A stretch of 64,000 nt of DNA. Source: Dioscorea cayenensis subsp. rotundata (Eukaryota > Streptophyta > Magnoliopsida > Dioscoreales > Dioscoreaceae). The notes under the pieces are model-generated. The model was not told the DNA's origin. It searched no databases and was given only the letters and a program-made list of their open reading frames with translations. The stretch spans positions 20,806,461 through 20,870,460 of the forward strand of contig NC_052481.1 in NCBI RefSeq assembly GCF_009730915.1, read 5' to 3'. The position numbers and the translations under genes are program-made. This document shows, piece after piece, positions 33,918 through 43,634 of the stretch (positions within the stretch are counted from its first letter, which is position 1; each line of letters begins with the position of its first letter).

Positions 33918-35139
33918 ACGCAAATGTCTTTAGCTTCGAGATGCATCGCGAGCTGTGGATTCATCCTGCTGATCTTCTTCTTTGAGGCAAGAAACCATGC
34001 TCTTTGCCCCACTTTGATTCTTTCTTGTTCTTGTTTTGAAGAATTTTTGGTTGATTTTGGCTTCGGCTTCGATGTTGCTGTCTCTTCTTGAGTTTTTTGC
34101 GTTTTTTCTGATCGATTTTTTGATCTGTGGTTCTTGTTTGTGTTCTTGAATGTTTGAATCTATTGGGACGGTAGGGTATTGATTCCAGGACCAAATTGAT
34201 TTAGCTTTTTGAGGTTTTGTGCTTTTCTGTTGTTTGTTTTGTTTGATTCTAGGGATTCAGATATGATTTCGAAGAAGAGAGCTGGGTTTTATTCATGAGC
34301 TTGAGATGAAATGGTTTCTTGAATGTTGATAGTGTCCAGGTTATTCTGAGTTTTTTTTTTTTTCAATTATCGGAGGTTTGAAAAATGAAACTCGTTGCAA
34401 ATGGTTAGATGTGAATTTTCTGATGCTAAGTCTGTGGTTAGGTTTTATTATTTGTTTTTGATTCTTGAAATTTCAAGAAACTGCAGCGGTTTTGAAGTTT
34501 TCTTGGTGTTCTCATTCTAGAGTGTGCTTTATAAGAAGAAATGTGGATTTCAGACTTTAGATGAATTGATTTCTTGAATGCTATCTGAGAAATTTCTCAA
34601 TCAGAGAGCTGAAATTGTTGATTTCTGAGATACCTGAATTTTGTGGTTATATGTTGTTCTGCAGGTCCTGATTTCATCTCCCCAGTAAGATCAGAAATTT
34701 CTTGTGTTTCAGCAACTGTTCATGGAAGTCAAAGGTAAGATTATTAGTGGTTATCTCCTTTTAGAGTTTACTGTAGAATAGTGGCAATAGACTGCAATAC
34801 TCCATAGTTTATAAACCCTTTCTATGTATATTTTCAGTTACATGTTTCATGGTTTTATAGGAATATTGGCAACAGAATGCAATGCTTCATGAAATCTTTC
34901 ATCTGGGCAGTTTTTGTTATCCTTTTTGTGGTATGTTATAGGTTTGCAGCCCTTGTTAAATTGTTTATGTTATCTTCGTGATTGTTATTTGCGTCTCTTT
35001 CCCTGAAGTTAGCATCACTCAAGGTAACACCTTTTAATTTACAGTGCAAGAAGTTTCCGAAGGTTTGGGCTTATTCCTGATTGTGGACACTGCAATGAAA
35101 ACGAGGTTATAGATTATTTACTTTTACACTCCTGCAAAT
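33494..35139. other. Spacer between the second kinase and the GAUT remnant
   Basis: 3' UTR of the kinase, then a (CT)n(CA)n tract at 33876-33919. Just after it, an ATG at 33924 opens a short hydrophobic frame (MSLASRCIASCGFILLIFFF) resembling a signal anchor. This could be the old first exon of the GAUT-like gene, but no joining exon keeps frame, so it is not called. CT- and GT-rich DNA follows. Confidence 0.5.
33876..33919. repeat. (CT)n(CA)n compound microsatellite
   Basis: About eight CT units followed by about fourteen CA units. Confidence 0.9.
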
Positions 35140-35784
35140 AACATTTTGCTAGGTTTTCTCTCTAATATTCCTGCAGATATCATTTTGCCGGGTCTCTCTA
35201 TGTATCATGAACTTCATAATACCATCCATGTAGAGAGCATTGATCACTTCAAGTGTCTCAACTCTTCTTATTGCTCAGTTCTCCTCCAAATGGAATCCTC
35301 TAGTCTCAGGCAATTTTACTTTGGAGCAAAGCACCCTCCATCTGTGTCTGCTGGAGATGATAACCTCAAATTCAGAAATCCCAAGTACTTGTCCCTGCTC
35401 AACCATCCCAGAGCTGTATCCAAAGCTGGATAAGATATTCTTTCTTGATGATGATGTTGTTGTTCAGAAGGATTTGACTGCACTCTGGTCCGTTGATATG
35501 AAGGGGATGGTGAATGGTGCCGTGGAAACCTGCAAATCGGGTGTTCACCGGTATCAACAATATCTCAATTTCTCCCACCCTATAATTCATCAGAACTTTG
35601 ATCCTAAGGCTTGTTGATGGGCATTTGGAATGAATATCTTTGACTTGAAGGAATGGAGGTTGCACAACCTTACTCAAACGTACCATTACTGGCAAGATCT
35701 GGTAAGTGATTTTTTTCCATTGATTAGTTCCTCCTTCTGGTAGTGTTTGGATGAAGAATTAGGTGGCTTGAGAGATTAAGAACA

Positions 35785-36095
35785 AGGTCAGTTTTTTTTT
35801 CTTAATTAATAAGTTTAACTCTTATTCCATGATTAAGTTGATTTATGTGAAAAGTGAGATTAGGTTAGTATGGATTAAAATATCTTATTCTGAAATAAGG
35901 CTTTTCAATCCAGGTTAAGTAAATTTAATGTTAAAGTCAGTCTTTCTTTTGTTTTCTTTTCTTTTTTTCTTCTAATAATGTTTAGCTCTTAATTCATAAT
36001 CAAGTTAATCTATGTGACAAATGAGATTAGCATAATAGGGATTGAAACCTTTTAGCAAATAAGTTTTTTAATCAGGATTTAGTAAACCTAATTGG
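35785..36095 (+). repeat. Diverged tandem duplication in the GAUT remnant intron
   Basis: Copies at about 35785-35930 and 35935-36090 share GGTCAGT or AGTCAGT, a T-rich run, TAGCTCTTAATTCAT or a close variant, ATTAAGTTGATTTATGTG or a variant, and GAGATTAG. Confidence 0.6.
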
Positions 36096-36169
36096 TATTT
36101 GGCTCTTCACAGAGGAATAAGAGGTTTAAATCTATCCAAAGAATACCTTTGAATTTCAAAGGTTTCTTT

Positions 36170-36229
36170 ACTGGGGACATAGCATTCATCAGACAATTGA
36201 CTGGGGACATAGCATTCATCAGACAATTG
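36170..36229 (+). repeat. Exact 30-base tandem repeat, two copies
   Basis: Units at 36170-36199 and 36200-36229 are identical, each opening ACTGGGGACATAGCATTCAT; the absence of differences means a recent duplication. Confidence 0.95.
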
Positions 36230-36658
36230 AGTGGTGTATTAATGCTTATCATTGCATATAGTATACAATACAATAATATTATATTAAGGTTTAGCAGATT
36301 TTGAGAATTTCAGTTCTTGAGATACCATTCTATTGGCATGTCTGACCAAATTAGATAATGTTGTGATTGTAGAACGAGGAAAGGCAGCTGTGGAAACTGG
36401 GCTCATTGCCTCCAGGTCTGCTAACGTTTTACAAATTGACGTATCCCACTGGATCAACGTTGGCACTTGTTGAAGCTGGCATACAATGGATCTATCAAGC
36501 AGGGTGACATTGACAGAGCTGCTGTCATTCACTACAATGGCATTTACAAGCCTTGGCTGGACATCACCTACTCCAGGTTTGTTCCTTACTGGTCCAAGTA
36601 TGTTCACCGCCCAAGCCCTTACTTTCACCTTTGCATCAAGAAGCTTACTACTCTCTGA

Positions 36659-37081
36659 ACTTGTAGATATAGATGTAGATTTAGATATAGCATGTCAATT
36701 TTTCAAACAAAACCTGATGGCTCATTGCCTAACTGGTAGAAAAAGAAGCTCAGCTCATATCAACTTACAATTCATTAGTATATACTTTTGTAGATCTTGA
36801 TGTAGACTTAGAGGCATATATAGTATGTGGAATATCAAACCAAACCAGCATTTGTAGAAAAGCTAGAAACCATTATATTTCTAAGTTTCTAAATTTGCAT
36901 ATTTTTTGTTACCAGTAACCCACTCAACATCGGTTTGTTTTTCAGCAACTTAAACAAACAAACAAACACTAATCACAATTATCAACTGAACAAATCATCA
37001 AATATTTGACTTTATTATCAGAAATTAAAAAGAAAAATATTGTAACATGATGTCAAAAATATTAAGACATAACCACTCATA
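36659..37081. other. Spacer between GAUT remnant and F-box gene
   Basis: AT-rich, with TGTAGA(T/C)TTAGA-type words that recur upstream of the first dirigent gene. 36900-37080 is the F-box 3' flank and is duplicated at 48260-48436. Confidence 0.6.
36833..36880. repeat. Direct repeat left of the F-box gene
   Basis: Carries AAACCAGCATTTGTAGAA and GCTAGAAACCATTAT, matched in order at 38540-38583 on the other side of the F-box gene with small indels. Confidence 0.75.
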
Positions 37082-38332
37082 TCATGGAGGGGTGAGCATG
37101 GGACAATAAGAATTAATTTGAGCAGCAGTATAAAATCCTCTGGTGTTTGTCACATTCATAATTTCTCGAAGGGTCTTATTGTTAAGATTGTATGAGTAGA
37201 TTCTAGGAATAGCCCTTCGGACAATTTGGTATATTTCTGAGTCAAATTTGGGAACAGTCATAGTAAATAACAGTTCATAATCTTCTGATCTTTCTCCTAA
37301 AACCATATGAATTGGTGCAAGTGCAGATGCATGATCTTGTCCTTCGTAATGCTTTTCTATCTGATCCCACAAATAATCTTCTTCTTCATATTCACCTTCT
37401 TCTATAATCATTTGTCTCCGTGATAGTGTCGGAGGAGGAATTATATCTCTCATAAATTTGAGATCAATGAAATGCAAGAGATTCCATCCAGTGAAGTCTT
37501 CTTTCATCTGCATTATTTTAAAAATAAAATCATATTGTTTTTGTTCCATAACCAAGTGCAAACGCCCTTGACACTCTCCAAAATATAAGCTTTCTTGATA
37601 GAAGTCATCACAATGATCTGGCAATGCTAGCTTTTGTACTATTAAACTTTCTACGTTTAAAGAAAATACAGACCATTTGTTATCAATCTGAAGTACCCAA
37701 TAAACCGTTCTGTTCAAAAATATGCCTTTTTTCTGTTGTTTATGGATCAATTCACCCATTGGAAATGAATATATGAACTTCCATGATTGAGTGTAGCTGA
37801 TGTACATTCTGATTTGATAAGAAAAGGTGGAAGTATTAAATGAAAACATTATGAGTTTATGATTCGGAGTGAGAATGACATCTACAGGAGACCAGCATCG
37901 TTTGACTTGAGAAATTCGTTTGTATTGCATCGTCATGGGATTATATATGTAGATGAACTCAAATGAGGATCGGAATTCAGATTCTTCCCACATAACCGGG
38001 CAAATGAGTAAACCATAAAAAGAACGTAAAACATAAACATTTAGGTTTAAGCCAATTCTGATGCTTTCAGCATCATGTTTGAGGATGGAAAGGGAGAGAT
38101 CTGGGGCTGAGGAGAGTGCACCATCAAATAAATAAGAACAGTGAGTTTCTGGATTTGAACATATAAAACCTGCATTGTTGTAAAAATTGCAATTGTTTGC
38201 ATGCGATTTGATGAAATATGGATCTGAAATAACGGACTGCCATAGTTTGCTCACACCCTTGAATCGTACCACAGACCGTGCTGGAAGTAGGGAAAGGATT
38301 GTAAACAAAACGTCACAGTTAATGGCCAACAT
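37082..38332 (-). CDS. F-box protein with F-box-associated domain
   Basis: Probable substrate receptor of an SCF ubiquitin ligase. Single exon, 416 residues. The N-terminal F-box (about residues 5-45) includes LFTILSLLPARSVVRFKGVS and KLWQSVISDPYF. The first F-box helix is slightly short because the protein begins close to it. The rest is the beta-propeller-like F-box-associated region, with YGLLICP, IYIYNPMTMQYKRI, YWVLQ and a C-terminal segment ending YCPMLTPP. An acidic insert (about 315-325, EEGEYEEEDYLWDQIEKHYE) sits in the last third. Similar in layout to the Arabidopsis At5g07610-like group. It has a broken paralogue at 48437-49868, with shared 3' flanking sequence. Direct repeats of about 40 bases lie on either side (36833-36880 and 38540-38583). 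Confidence 0.85.
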   Translation of the reverse strand: MLAINCDVLFTILSLLPARSVVRFKGVSKLWQSVISDPYFIKSHANNCNFYNNAGFICSNPETHCSYLFDGALSSAPDLSLSILKHDAESIRIGLNLNVYVLRSFYGLLICPVMWEESEFRSSFEFIYIYNPMTMQYKRISQVKRCWSPVDVILTPNHKLIMFSFNTSTFSYQIRMYISYTQSWKFIYSFPMGELIHKQQKKGIFLNRTVYWVLQIDNKWSVFSLNVESLIVQKLALPDHCDDFYQESLYFGECQGRLHLVMEQKQYDFIFKIMQMKEDFTGWNLLHFIDLKFMRDIIPPPTLSRRQMIIEEGEYEEEDYLWDQIEKHYEGQDHASALAPIHMVLGERSEDYELLFTMTVPKFDSEIYQIVRRAIPRIYSYNLNNKTLREIMNVTNTRGFYTAAQINSYCPMLTPP

Positions 38333-38539
38333 TGGAAGAATCTTAAGCTTTTGCTTTCACTAGATTGTGAAGAATTTGATCTATAATCTATCAATATGTA
38401 TCTATTAATATTTATAGGTACACATATATATATGTATATATCGGATATATATTTCTAAAGATAGGATAATTACACACTTATATTCGACTTGTGTTCAAAT
38501 GGATGATTCTATTCCTATTGGATATATTCTAAGAATATA

Positions 38540-38583
38540 ATTTCAAATCAAACCAGCATTTGTAGAAGCTAGAAACCATTATC
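38540..38583. repeat. Direct repeat right of the F-box gene
   Basis: Partner of 36833-36880, in the same orientation. Confidence 0.75.
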
Positions 38584-38945
38584 AAGAAACTAGAAGCTAG
38601 AAGGAAGGTGATTATCAAATTAATAGTACAAGGGCTCATTTTTTGTGTGTGTTTGTGGTTTTTCAAAACTAAGAAATGCATTGCAAACAAAATAATTAAT
38701 GTGTTGTTTTTTAAATAAGTCAACTAACATTTGTTTTCTGTATTTTGAAAAATAAAAAACCCCTGTAACAACTTGAAAACATTTGATTAATAATATTATG
38801 GCTTAAATGCTTTTGTTGAAAAATATATTTTGGGTACTAATTAATCTCTTCCAAACCATGCTAAATAGCTTCTGCATGTTTTTTTAAAGGCAAATTCACT
38901 TAAAAAATTTGTTCATGTTATTTGTTATTTTACAATATTAAAATG

Positions 38946-38979
<34 letters not shown>

Positions 38980-39569
38980 GTGTCCTAAGTCCTAACACGA
39001 GCTGTTTCTGTTTATTTAAAAAGTATCTTTAGAAAAAACATAGTTTTTGTAAGATTCTATGTTTTAGAATTCAAACTAAAGAACTTTAAATGTGGATGTG
39101 AATTGCAAACCAAACGTGATGGCTGGGTAATAAGTCATCAGTCTCCACCTCTGTTGAGAATAGAAATAGAGGTTCTTATCATACTAGTCTTTGAAGATGT
39201 AGACTTGGATGTAGACCTGAAACTCCAAACCTTCCCAGATAGTGATAGCTATTGAGACTAATCAACATGCCACTCAGTCAGTCTTCGTCTTCACAGAAAC
39301 TAGAAAATGGAAGCAAATAATATATATATTTATCTTTTATTTTATTATTTATGATTACACATACTGATCGGTAAAAATTTTTTTAATGATTTACAAATTC
39401 CAATAATTATGCACATCCATCTTTCTAGCCATTTTAACTGTATGATGACAAAAAGAACAATAATTCAAAGAAACAACTTAGCCGCCTTTGACCACACTAA
39501 GATACAACTCGTCCTTCACACTAGCCACAAAGAGGCTCCTGTAATTTGAGCCTCTGTTTCTCATTGGCC
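38584..39569. other. Spacer upstream of dirigent gene A
   Basis: AT-rich, with (AT)n at 38948-38977. The 39100-39260 part shares words with the tail of the GAUT remnant (GATGGCT, GATGTAGACTTGGATGTAGA), suggesting that flank was copied. No gene seen. Confidence 0.55.
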
Positions 39570-39643
39570 TATATATTATACTGGCCATAGTTTTACCAAA
39601 TAGGAAGGAAGCACATAACCACTATAGAAGTTATCTTTCATTC
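39570..39643 (+). promoter_or_regulatory. Core promoter of dirigent gene A
   Basis: A TATA box (TATATATTATA, 39570-39580) lies 64-74 bases before the start codon, leaving a short leader. The preceding segment (about 39478-39530, with CTTAGCCGCCTTTGACCACA) is matched upstream of dirigent gene B at 47217-47260. Confidence 0.6.
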
Positions 39644-40210
39644 ATGGCCAACCAATACCATCCATTCCTTCTCCTATGCCTTCTCCTTCCTCTTCTTTCC
39701 ATAGCTTCTTCTTCCTCCCATAAACATCATCAAGACCATCCAGCCTTAAAATCCCTACACTTCTCCCTCTACCAACATGAAACCATCAACCAAACCGGTT
39801 ATATTATCGTCAACGGTGTCGCCGGAGCTGGAGTTGGCCAAACTACCACCCCTTTCGGCACCATATTTGTCTTCAATGATAAAATGACCACCAAACCGGA
39901 CTCGAACTCTAATGTAAAAGGCATCGCCGAAGGCACTTCTATAACTTCTAGTTTGGATGGCCTCCGGAGTGTATCTTATGCTAAGATCACACTCAAAATC
40001 AATGGGTACCAAGGCTCCATTTCCATTGTCGGAGGTACTCATAATATTAAGCCTGCAGACCACCCTGTTGTTGGAGGCACTGGGGACTTTATGTTTGTTC
40101 AAGGCTTTGTCAGGTCATCACCGGTTGATCTCCAGGGTGTGACTGTTGTTTATAAAATTGAGTTCCATCTCTATTGGCCTCCTTATGCTGCTGCTGTCCA
40201 TGGTTTTTGA
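39644..40210 (+). CDS. Dirigent protein A
   Basis: Secreted apoplastic protein that steers stereo-selective coupling of phenoxy radicals (lignans and related phenolics) without own oxidative activity. Single exon, 188 residues, normal length. Signal peptide about 1-24 (hydrophobic FLLLCLLLPLLSIASSSS), then a His-rich linker. The dirigent beta-barrel begins LHFSLYQHETINQTGY. Further family blocks are PFGTIFVFNDKMT, AEGTS, KITLKINGYQGSISIVGG, HPVVGGTGDFMFVQGFV and VVYKIEFHLYWPP. NQT (about residue 52) is an N-glycosylation site. In the eight-stranded DIR fold GGTG and the FxQG strand are core positions. A close paralogue (B) lies 7.2 kb downstream on the same strand. Confidence 0.93.
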   Translation: MANQYHPFLLLCLLLPLLSIASSSSHKHHQDHPALKSLHFSLYQHETINQTGYIIVNGVAGAGVGQTTTPFGTIFVFNDKMTTKPDSNSNVKGIAEGTSITSSLDGLRSVSYAKITLKINGYQGSISIVGGTHNIKPADHPVVGGTGDFMFVQGFVRSSPVDLQGVTVVYKIEFHLYWPPYAAAVHGF

Positions 40211-41239
40211 AGTGAACTTCAGTTGGGTAGTTAGAACTAAATAAGTCTTGTTTACGTTGGATGCCTTGTACCAGTCATGAAATATATATATATATATATG
40301 TATGTATGTATGTATTTATCAGAACTATTTATTCTTGATATTTATTGGCTTTCCTTGACTTTGTTCCTTTCCGTTTCGCTTCTGTTGATTTATATTATCT
40401 TTCTTTCTAATGAATCGTGGTTTATTTATTTATTTTAAAAACAAATTATTGTCACATCACATACATATATATACACACTGTGCATACTAGAATTTTCTGT
40501 GGGAAACCTACATGTCTCTTGAGTGAGTTGTACTTGGAATTATTCTGGTTGTCTTGGAAGTGTTTTCTTCTCAGTCTATGGGTCTTTGATAACTGGTATT
40601 TCATACATATGATTATCAACTAATTTTTTATTATTTGGTTGAGATTTTCTTGTTTTCTTATGTAAGGATTAGCTTGTGTTTGATGCCAAACTAAGGAGAA
40701 AATTGTTTCTGATTATTAAAGATATTTGCTATTACTTATTAATCATAAAAATCATTGTGGGTTTATAGAGTAAAAAAATATAGGAAAAAGTATATAAAAT
40801 TATTTTTTATATTTATATCAAGTAGATGAATGATTGTATATTTTTTATTTATAAAAATTATATTTGCATATAAAGATGCTACTCTGGTCTCTTGAAAATG
40901 GGTATCCACATGTAGACTTAGACGTGAAATTTCAAGCCGAATGTGAATGTTGATGGACGAGTTAGTCAATCTGCCCCATAAACTATACAAATGGAGGCTT
41001 AATGTTGACCAATAAGTCAGTAATTAGGCTTTTTTTATAAATTAGAAAACAAAAGCTCGAATTAAACTTAAAATTGACTGATTTGCTCAACGACTTTAAA
41101 AATAATAATAATGAAGAAGATGAATTCATATACTGATGCAACTGATCCATCAAATCATAATTTTGCATATGTCATAAACATATAACCATTAATTTTTGTG
41201 CATTGTTATCCCTTCAAACCATTAAGTTTACCATATACT
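40211..41239. other. Intergenic, no gene seen
   Basis: 3' UTR of dirigent A with (TA)n(TGTA)n at 40284-40313, then AT-rich spacer. Confidence 0.6.
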
Positions 41240-41254
41240 CTCAAAATCAACATT

Positions 41255-41448
41255 TTTTTATTTATTTTTTGACAGAGGACGATAAACGTCACGGTTCCCC
41301 CACTGAGGAAAGTCAATGACAAACACCAGAGCATCGCTCCACAGCACCGTCACCCAAGCACAAAGTATTATGCAGAGCAAACCTCAAACATGCAACCCCC
41401 ATAAAACTCTTGCGGACCTGGTACCACTAGGCCATTAGGTCGGTGGTT
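41255..41448 (-). mobile_element. tRNA-derived SINE
   Basis: About 194 bases read on the minus strand. Near the 5' end an A-box word TGGCCTAGTGGTACCAGG is followed about 40 bases later by a decayed B-box-like GGTTGCATGTTTGAGG; the 3' end is an A-rich tail (AAAAAATAAATAAA). Both sides carry a 15-base target-site duplication, CTCAAAATCAACATT (41240-41254) and CTCAAAATCAATATT (41449-41463), one mismatch. A non-autonomous element mobilised by LINE machinery; the family name is not known to me. Confidence 0.8.
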
Positions 41449-41463
41449 CTCAAAATCAATATT

Positions 41464-41860
41464 CAACCATTTTTTAATTTAATATTAATATCTTGTTCTT
41501 TCACATAGCTTGCCAACCCATTAGTTTTTTTTTTTCAAAAATCTGTAAAATCTGTGTGAAGTTATTTATATTTTATATATCTATCTATTAAATAAATACT
41601 AGGCATTTTTCCCAGCTTCACATCGGAAATTTTAAAATTTTGTGAGGAGGTAATATAATTAAACAATTCTTACTATAGAAAATATTTTATATCTTAAATT
41701 TTATGGACATTTATTACATAAATAATTAGGTATAATTAATATTTTTTAATTATTAATATTATAAGTAATACAAATAAAAATTTAAATATTAAAAAAAAGT
41801 AAAATTGTTCTTTGAAACGCTCTCGGAGTATATCTACTTTAATAGTATGTAGAGATATGC
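41464..41860. other. AT-rich spacer, no gene seen
   Basis: Only AT-rich DNA with poly-T runs between the SINE and the dirigent fragment. Confidence 0.6.
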
Positions 41861-41875
41861 ATCACTGTGATAGTT

Positions 41876-42052
41876 CAGCACCATAATAGTCTTCAATGAC
41901 TTCTTGTTGGTTCAAGGCTTTGTTAGATCGTTGCCGGCGGGTTGAACTCTATATGGTCAGCGTGTTGTTTATAAGATTGAGTTTCATCTCTACTGGCCTC
42001 TCGTATGCTGCTGCTGCTCCTCCTTCTGTTCATGGCATGGGTTTAAGTAACT
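41876..42052 (+). pseudogene. Dirigent gene fragment with internal deletion
   Basis: Third, broken dirigent copy. It begins within CACCATAATAGTCTTCAATGA (the FGTIIVFND segment of dirigent B), jumps directly to CTTCTTGTTGGTTCAAGGCT (the GDFLFVQGF segment), and continues through GTTTATAAGATTGAGTTTCA (VVYKIEF) and CTCTACTGGCCTC to a CATGGGTTTAAGTAA end like that of gene B. About 215 bases of the middle are gone, as is the N-terminus. A small insertion adds alanine codons near the end. It is closer to gene B than to gene A in the final HGFK-stop. Confidence 0.85.
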
Positions 42053-42454
42053 TTGTGGGTCTTGTTGTGAGTTTATTGTACGTGTACATATATCTTCTGC
42101 TATTCTAATAAGTTTATTGTACGTGTACATATACCTGGCAACATTCTATGGCTTTAACCGCATGTCATTTAATGTACCTGCATGAGATTTTCATTCAATT
42201 CCCAACAGCTTCCTTCCCTCACCTTCTTAATTAACTTGTTAATTAATGTCTCCATCTATGCTATGCACTAGCTAGTGCATAGGAATCAAGAATGAAAGTA
42301 ATAATCATACAACTATTATATCAAGAACGAAGAGGCAGAAAAGACATACAAAGGTAGTGAAGAGTTATTTGATATACCACTAGAATATTCAGAACTACTG
42401 AAGAGGGATATTTACATATACATGGTAAACTAATGATTTACCAATATTGGAGTA

Positions 42455-42901
42455 GGTTTAATACCCGTATTTAGTTTTTTTTATTATAGTCAATCTATTT
42501 CTTTAGTTCTCCTATTATAATTTATCTGCTGTCAGTCTTTTTATTTTCATATTTAGAAATAATCAATCCCTCCCTCAAACAGCCGTCTTTTCACTGTCCA
42601 AAATACAGATCATTATTTTATTATAGTGATTTGCCCTCTATTTTATTATTTTTTGAACATGTCGCAGATCACTATGAAATAAGAGTACTGACCTTGCAAT
42701 GTTAATATAAGATTAATATCTTAATTAACTCAGTGCTTTTTTTTATGTCAACATTTTGAACGGAAAAAGAAACGATTATTTGAGGAAAGGATTGATATTT
42801 TCCAAATGTAAAAAGTTAAGGACTGACAGTGGATAAATTATAATAAGAATCTAAAAGTGACAGACTGACTATAATCGAGGGACTAAATTGGGTATTAAAC
42901 C
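42455..42901. mobile_element. Mutator-like MITE with long TIRs
   Basis: A 447-base non-coding element. The left end GGTTTAATACCCGTATTTAG and the right end, read in reverse complement as GGTTTAATACCCAATTTAGT, start imperfect terminal inverted repeats of about 85-110 bases (through ATTATAGTCA, TATTATAATTTATC and CTGTCAGTC). The 9-base flanks ATTGGAGTA (42446-42454) and ATATGAGTA (42902-42910) match at 7 of 9 positions. TIR length plus 9-base TSD is the Mutator-like signature. The flank and TIR divergence suggests an old insertion. Confidence 0.85.
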
Positions 42902-42910
42902 ATATGAGTA

Positions 42911-43594
42911 ATCCATCTCTAGGTTGACAATTGTTTTGACTACTATCAAAGTAAAACCTTGCGAGTTGATAAAGTTGTTCAAATGGAAGCTTGTAATCAT
43001 CATCTGCATCTACAACCACATGAGCACCACCAAAATCAAGAGCATGTCCAAGAAAGTTTGTCCAATTAAATCAGTGGGTTGCTTAAAATGGTTCACCGCC
43101 TTCCAATTGGGATCCACAATGACTTCTCAAAAAAATAAGATCCAATCTTTCAAGAGCTAGGCAAAAGAATACTCAGACTTCCATGATGTCTTGCAACAAT
43201 CTCAGCCAAAGATGAGAATTTGATGAAAGGATAGTAGTCAATGCTGGGCACAGACGATCCACATATACAAGACAATGGTCCTTCACCTTAATCTCACAAA
43301 GTACACGTCTACATCTATAATAAAACCTACCCTCACAAGCCACAACACCAGTTGGTGCCTCATATACCCAAAAGGTCATCTATTGTGTCACGACCGAACC
43401 CGGTCCAGTAGTTAGACAAATAGCCGCTCACCCACAAGGCGGAATCCTGCAGGCATGCAAAATACAACTTAGAACTTTCTCCTGATCTGAAAAGAATTAA
43501 GAAACAATTTTATGAGCTTAACAACCCAATAAACAATTAATATACTGAAATATTTGGAGATCATATAGAGTTCAAAATTCAAATTCGATATCAA

Positions 43595-43634
<40 letters not shown>

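Larger units (their letters stand above)
35140..36658 (+). pseudogene. Broken GAUT-type galacturonosyltransferase (GT8)
   Basis: Remnant of a pectin-synthesis glycosyltransferase of the GAUT family (Golgi homogalacturonan synthesis). Recognisable blocks in order: CLNSSYCSVL and LKFRNPKYLSLLNH (frame 1, to about 35405); PELYPKLDKIFFLDDDVVVQ with the DxD metal site, then NGAVETC and YLNFSHP (frame 2); WAFGMNIFDLKEW and YHYWQDL up to a donor at 35701; then after an intron (35701-36372) NEERQLWKLGSLPPGLLTFY, and GDIDRAAVIHYNG and KPWLDI in another frame. Breaks seen: a small deletion at about 35405 removing the usual LRFY segment and shifting frame, an in-frame TGA at 35616-35618 within KACGWAFG, and a frame change near 36443 within TYPLDxxWH. 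The normal N-terminal half (stem and coiled coil) is missing or unrecognisable, and the C-terminus ends early. An expressed functional enzyme is unlikely. Confidence 0.85.

Noticed and set aside
33924-34091. Hydrophobic signal-anchor-like frame after the (CA)n tract, perhaps exon 1 of the GAUT remnant
   Set aside because: No downstream exon could be joined in frame and the family N-terminus was not recognised.
43173-43379. Cys-containing minus-strand frame of 68 codons
   Set aside because: No recognisable family, no splice partners; probably an old repeat fragment.
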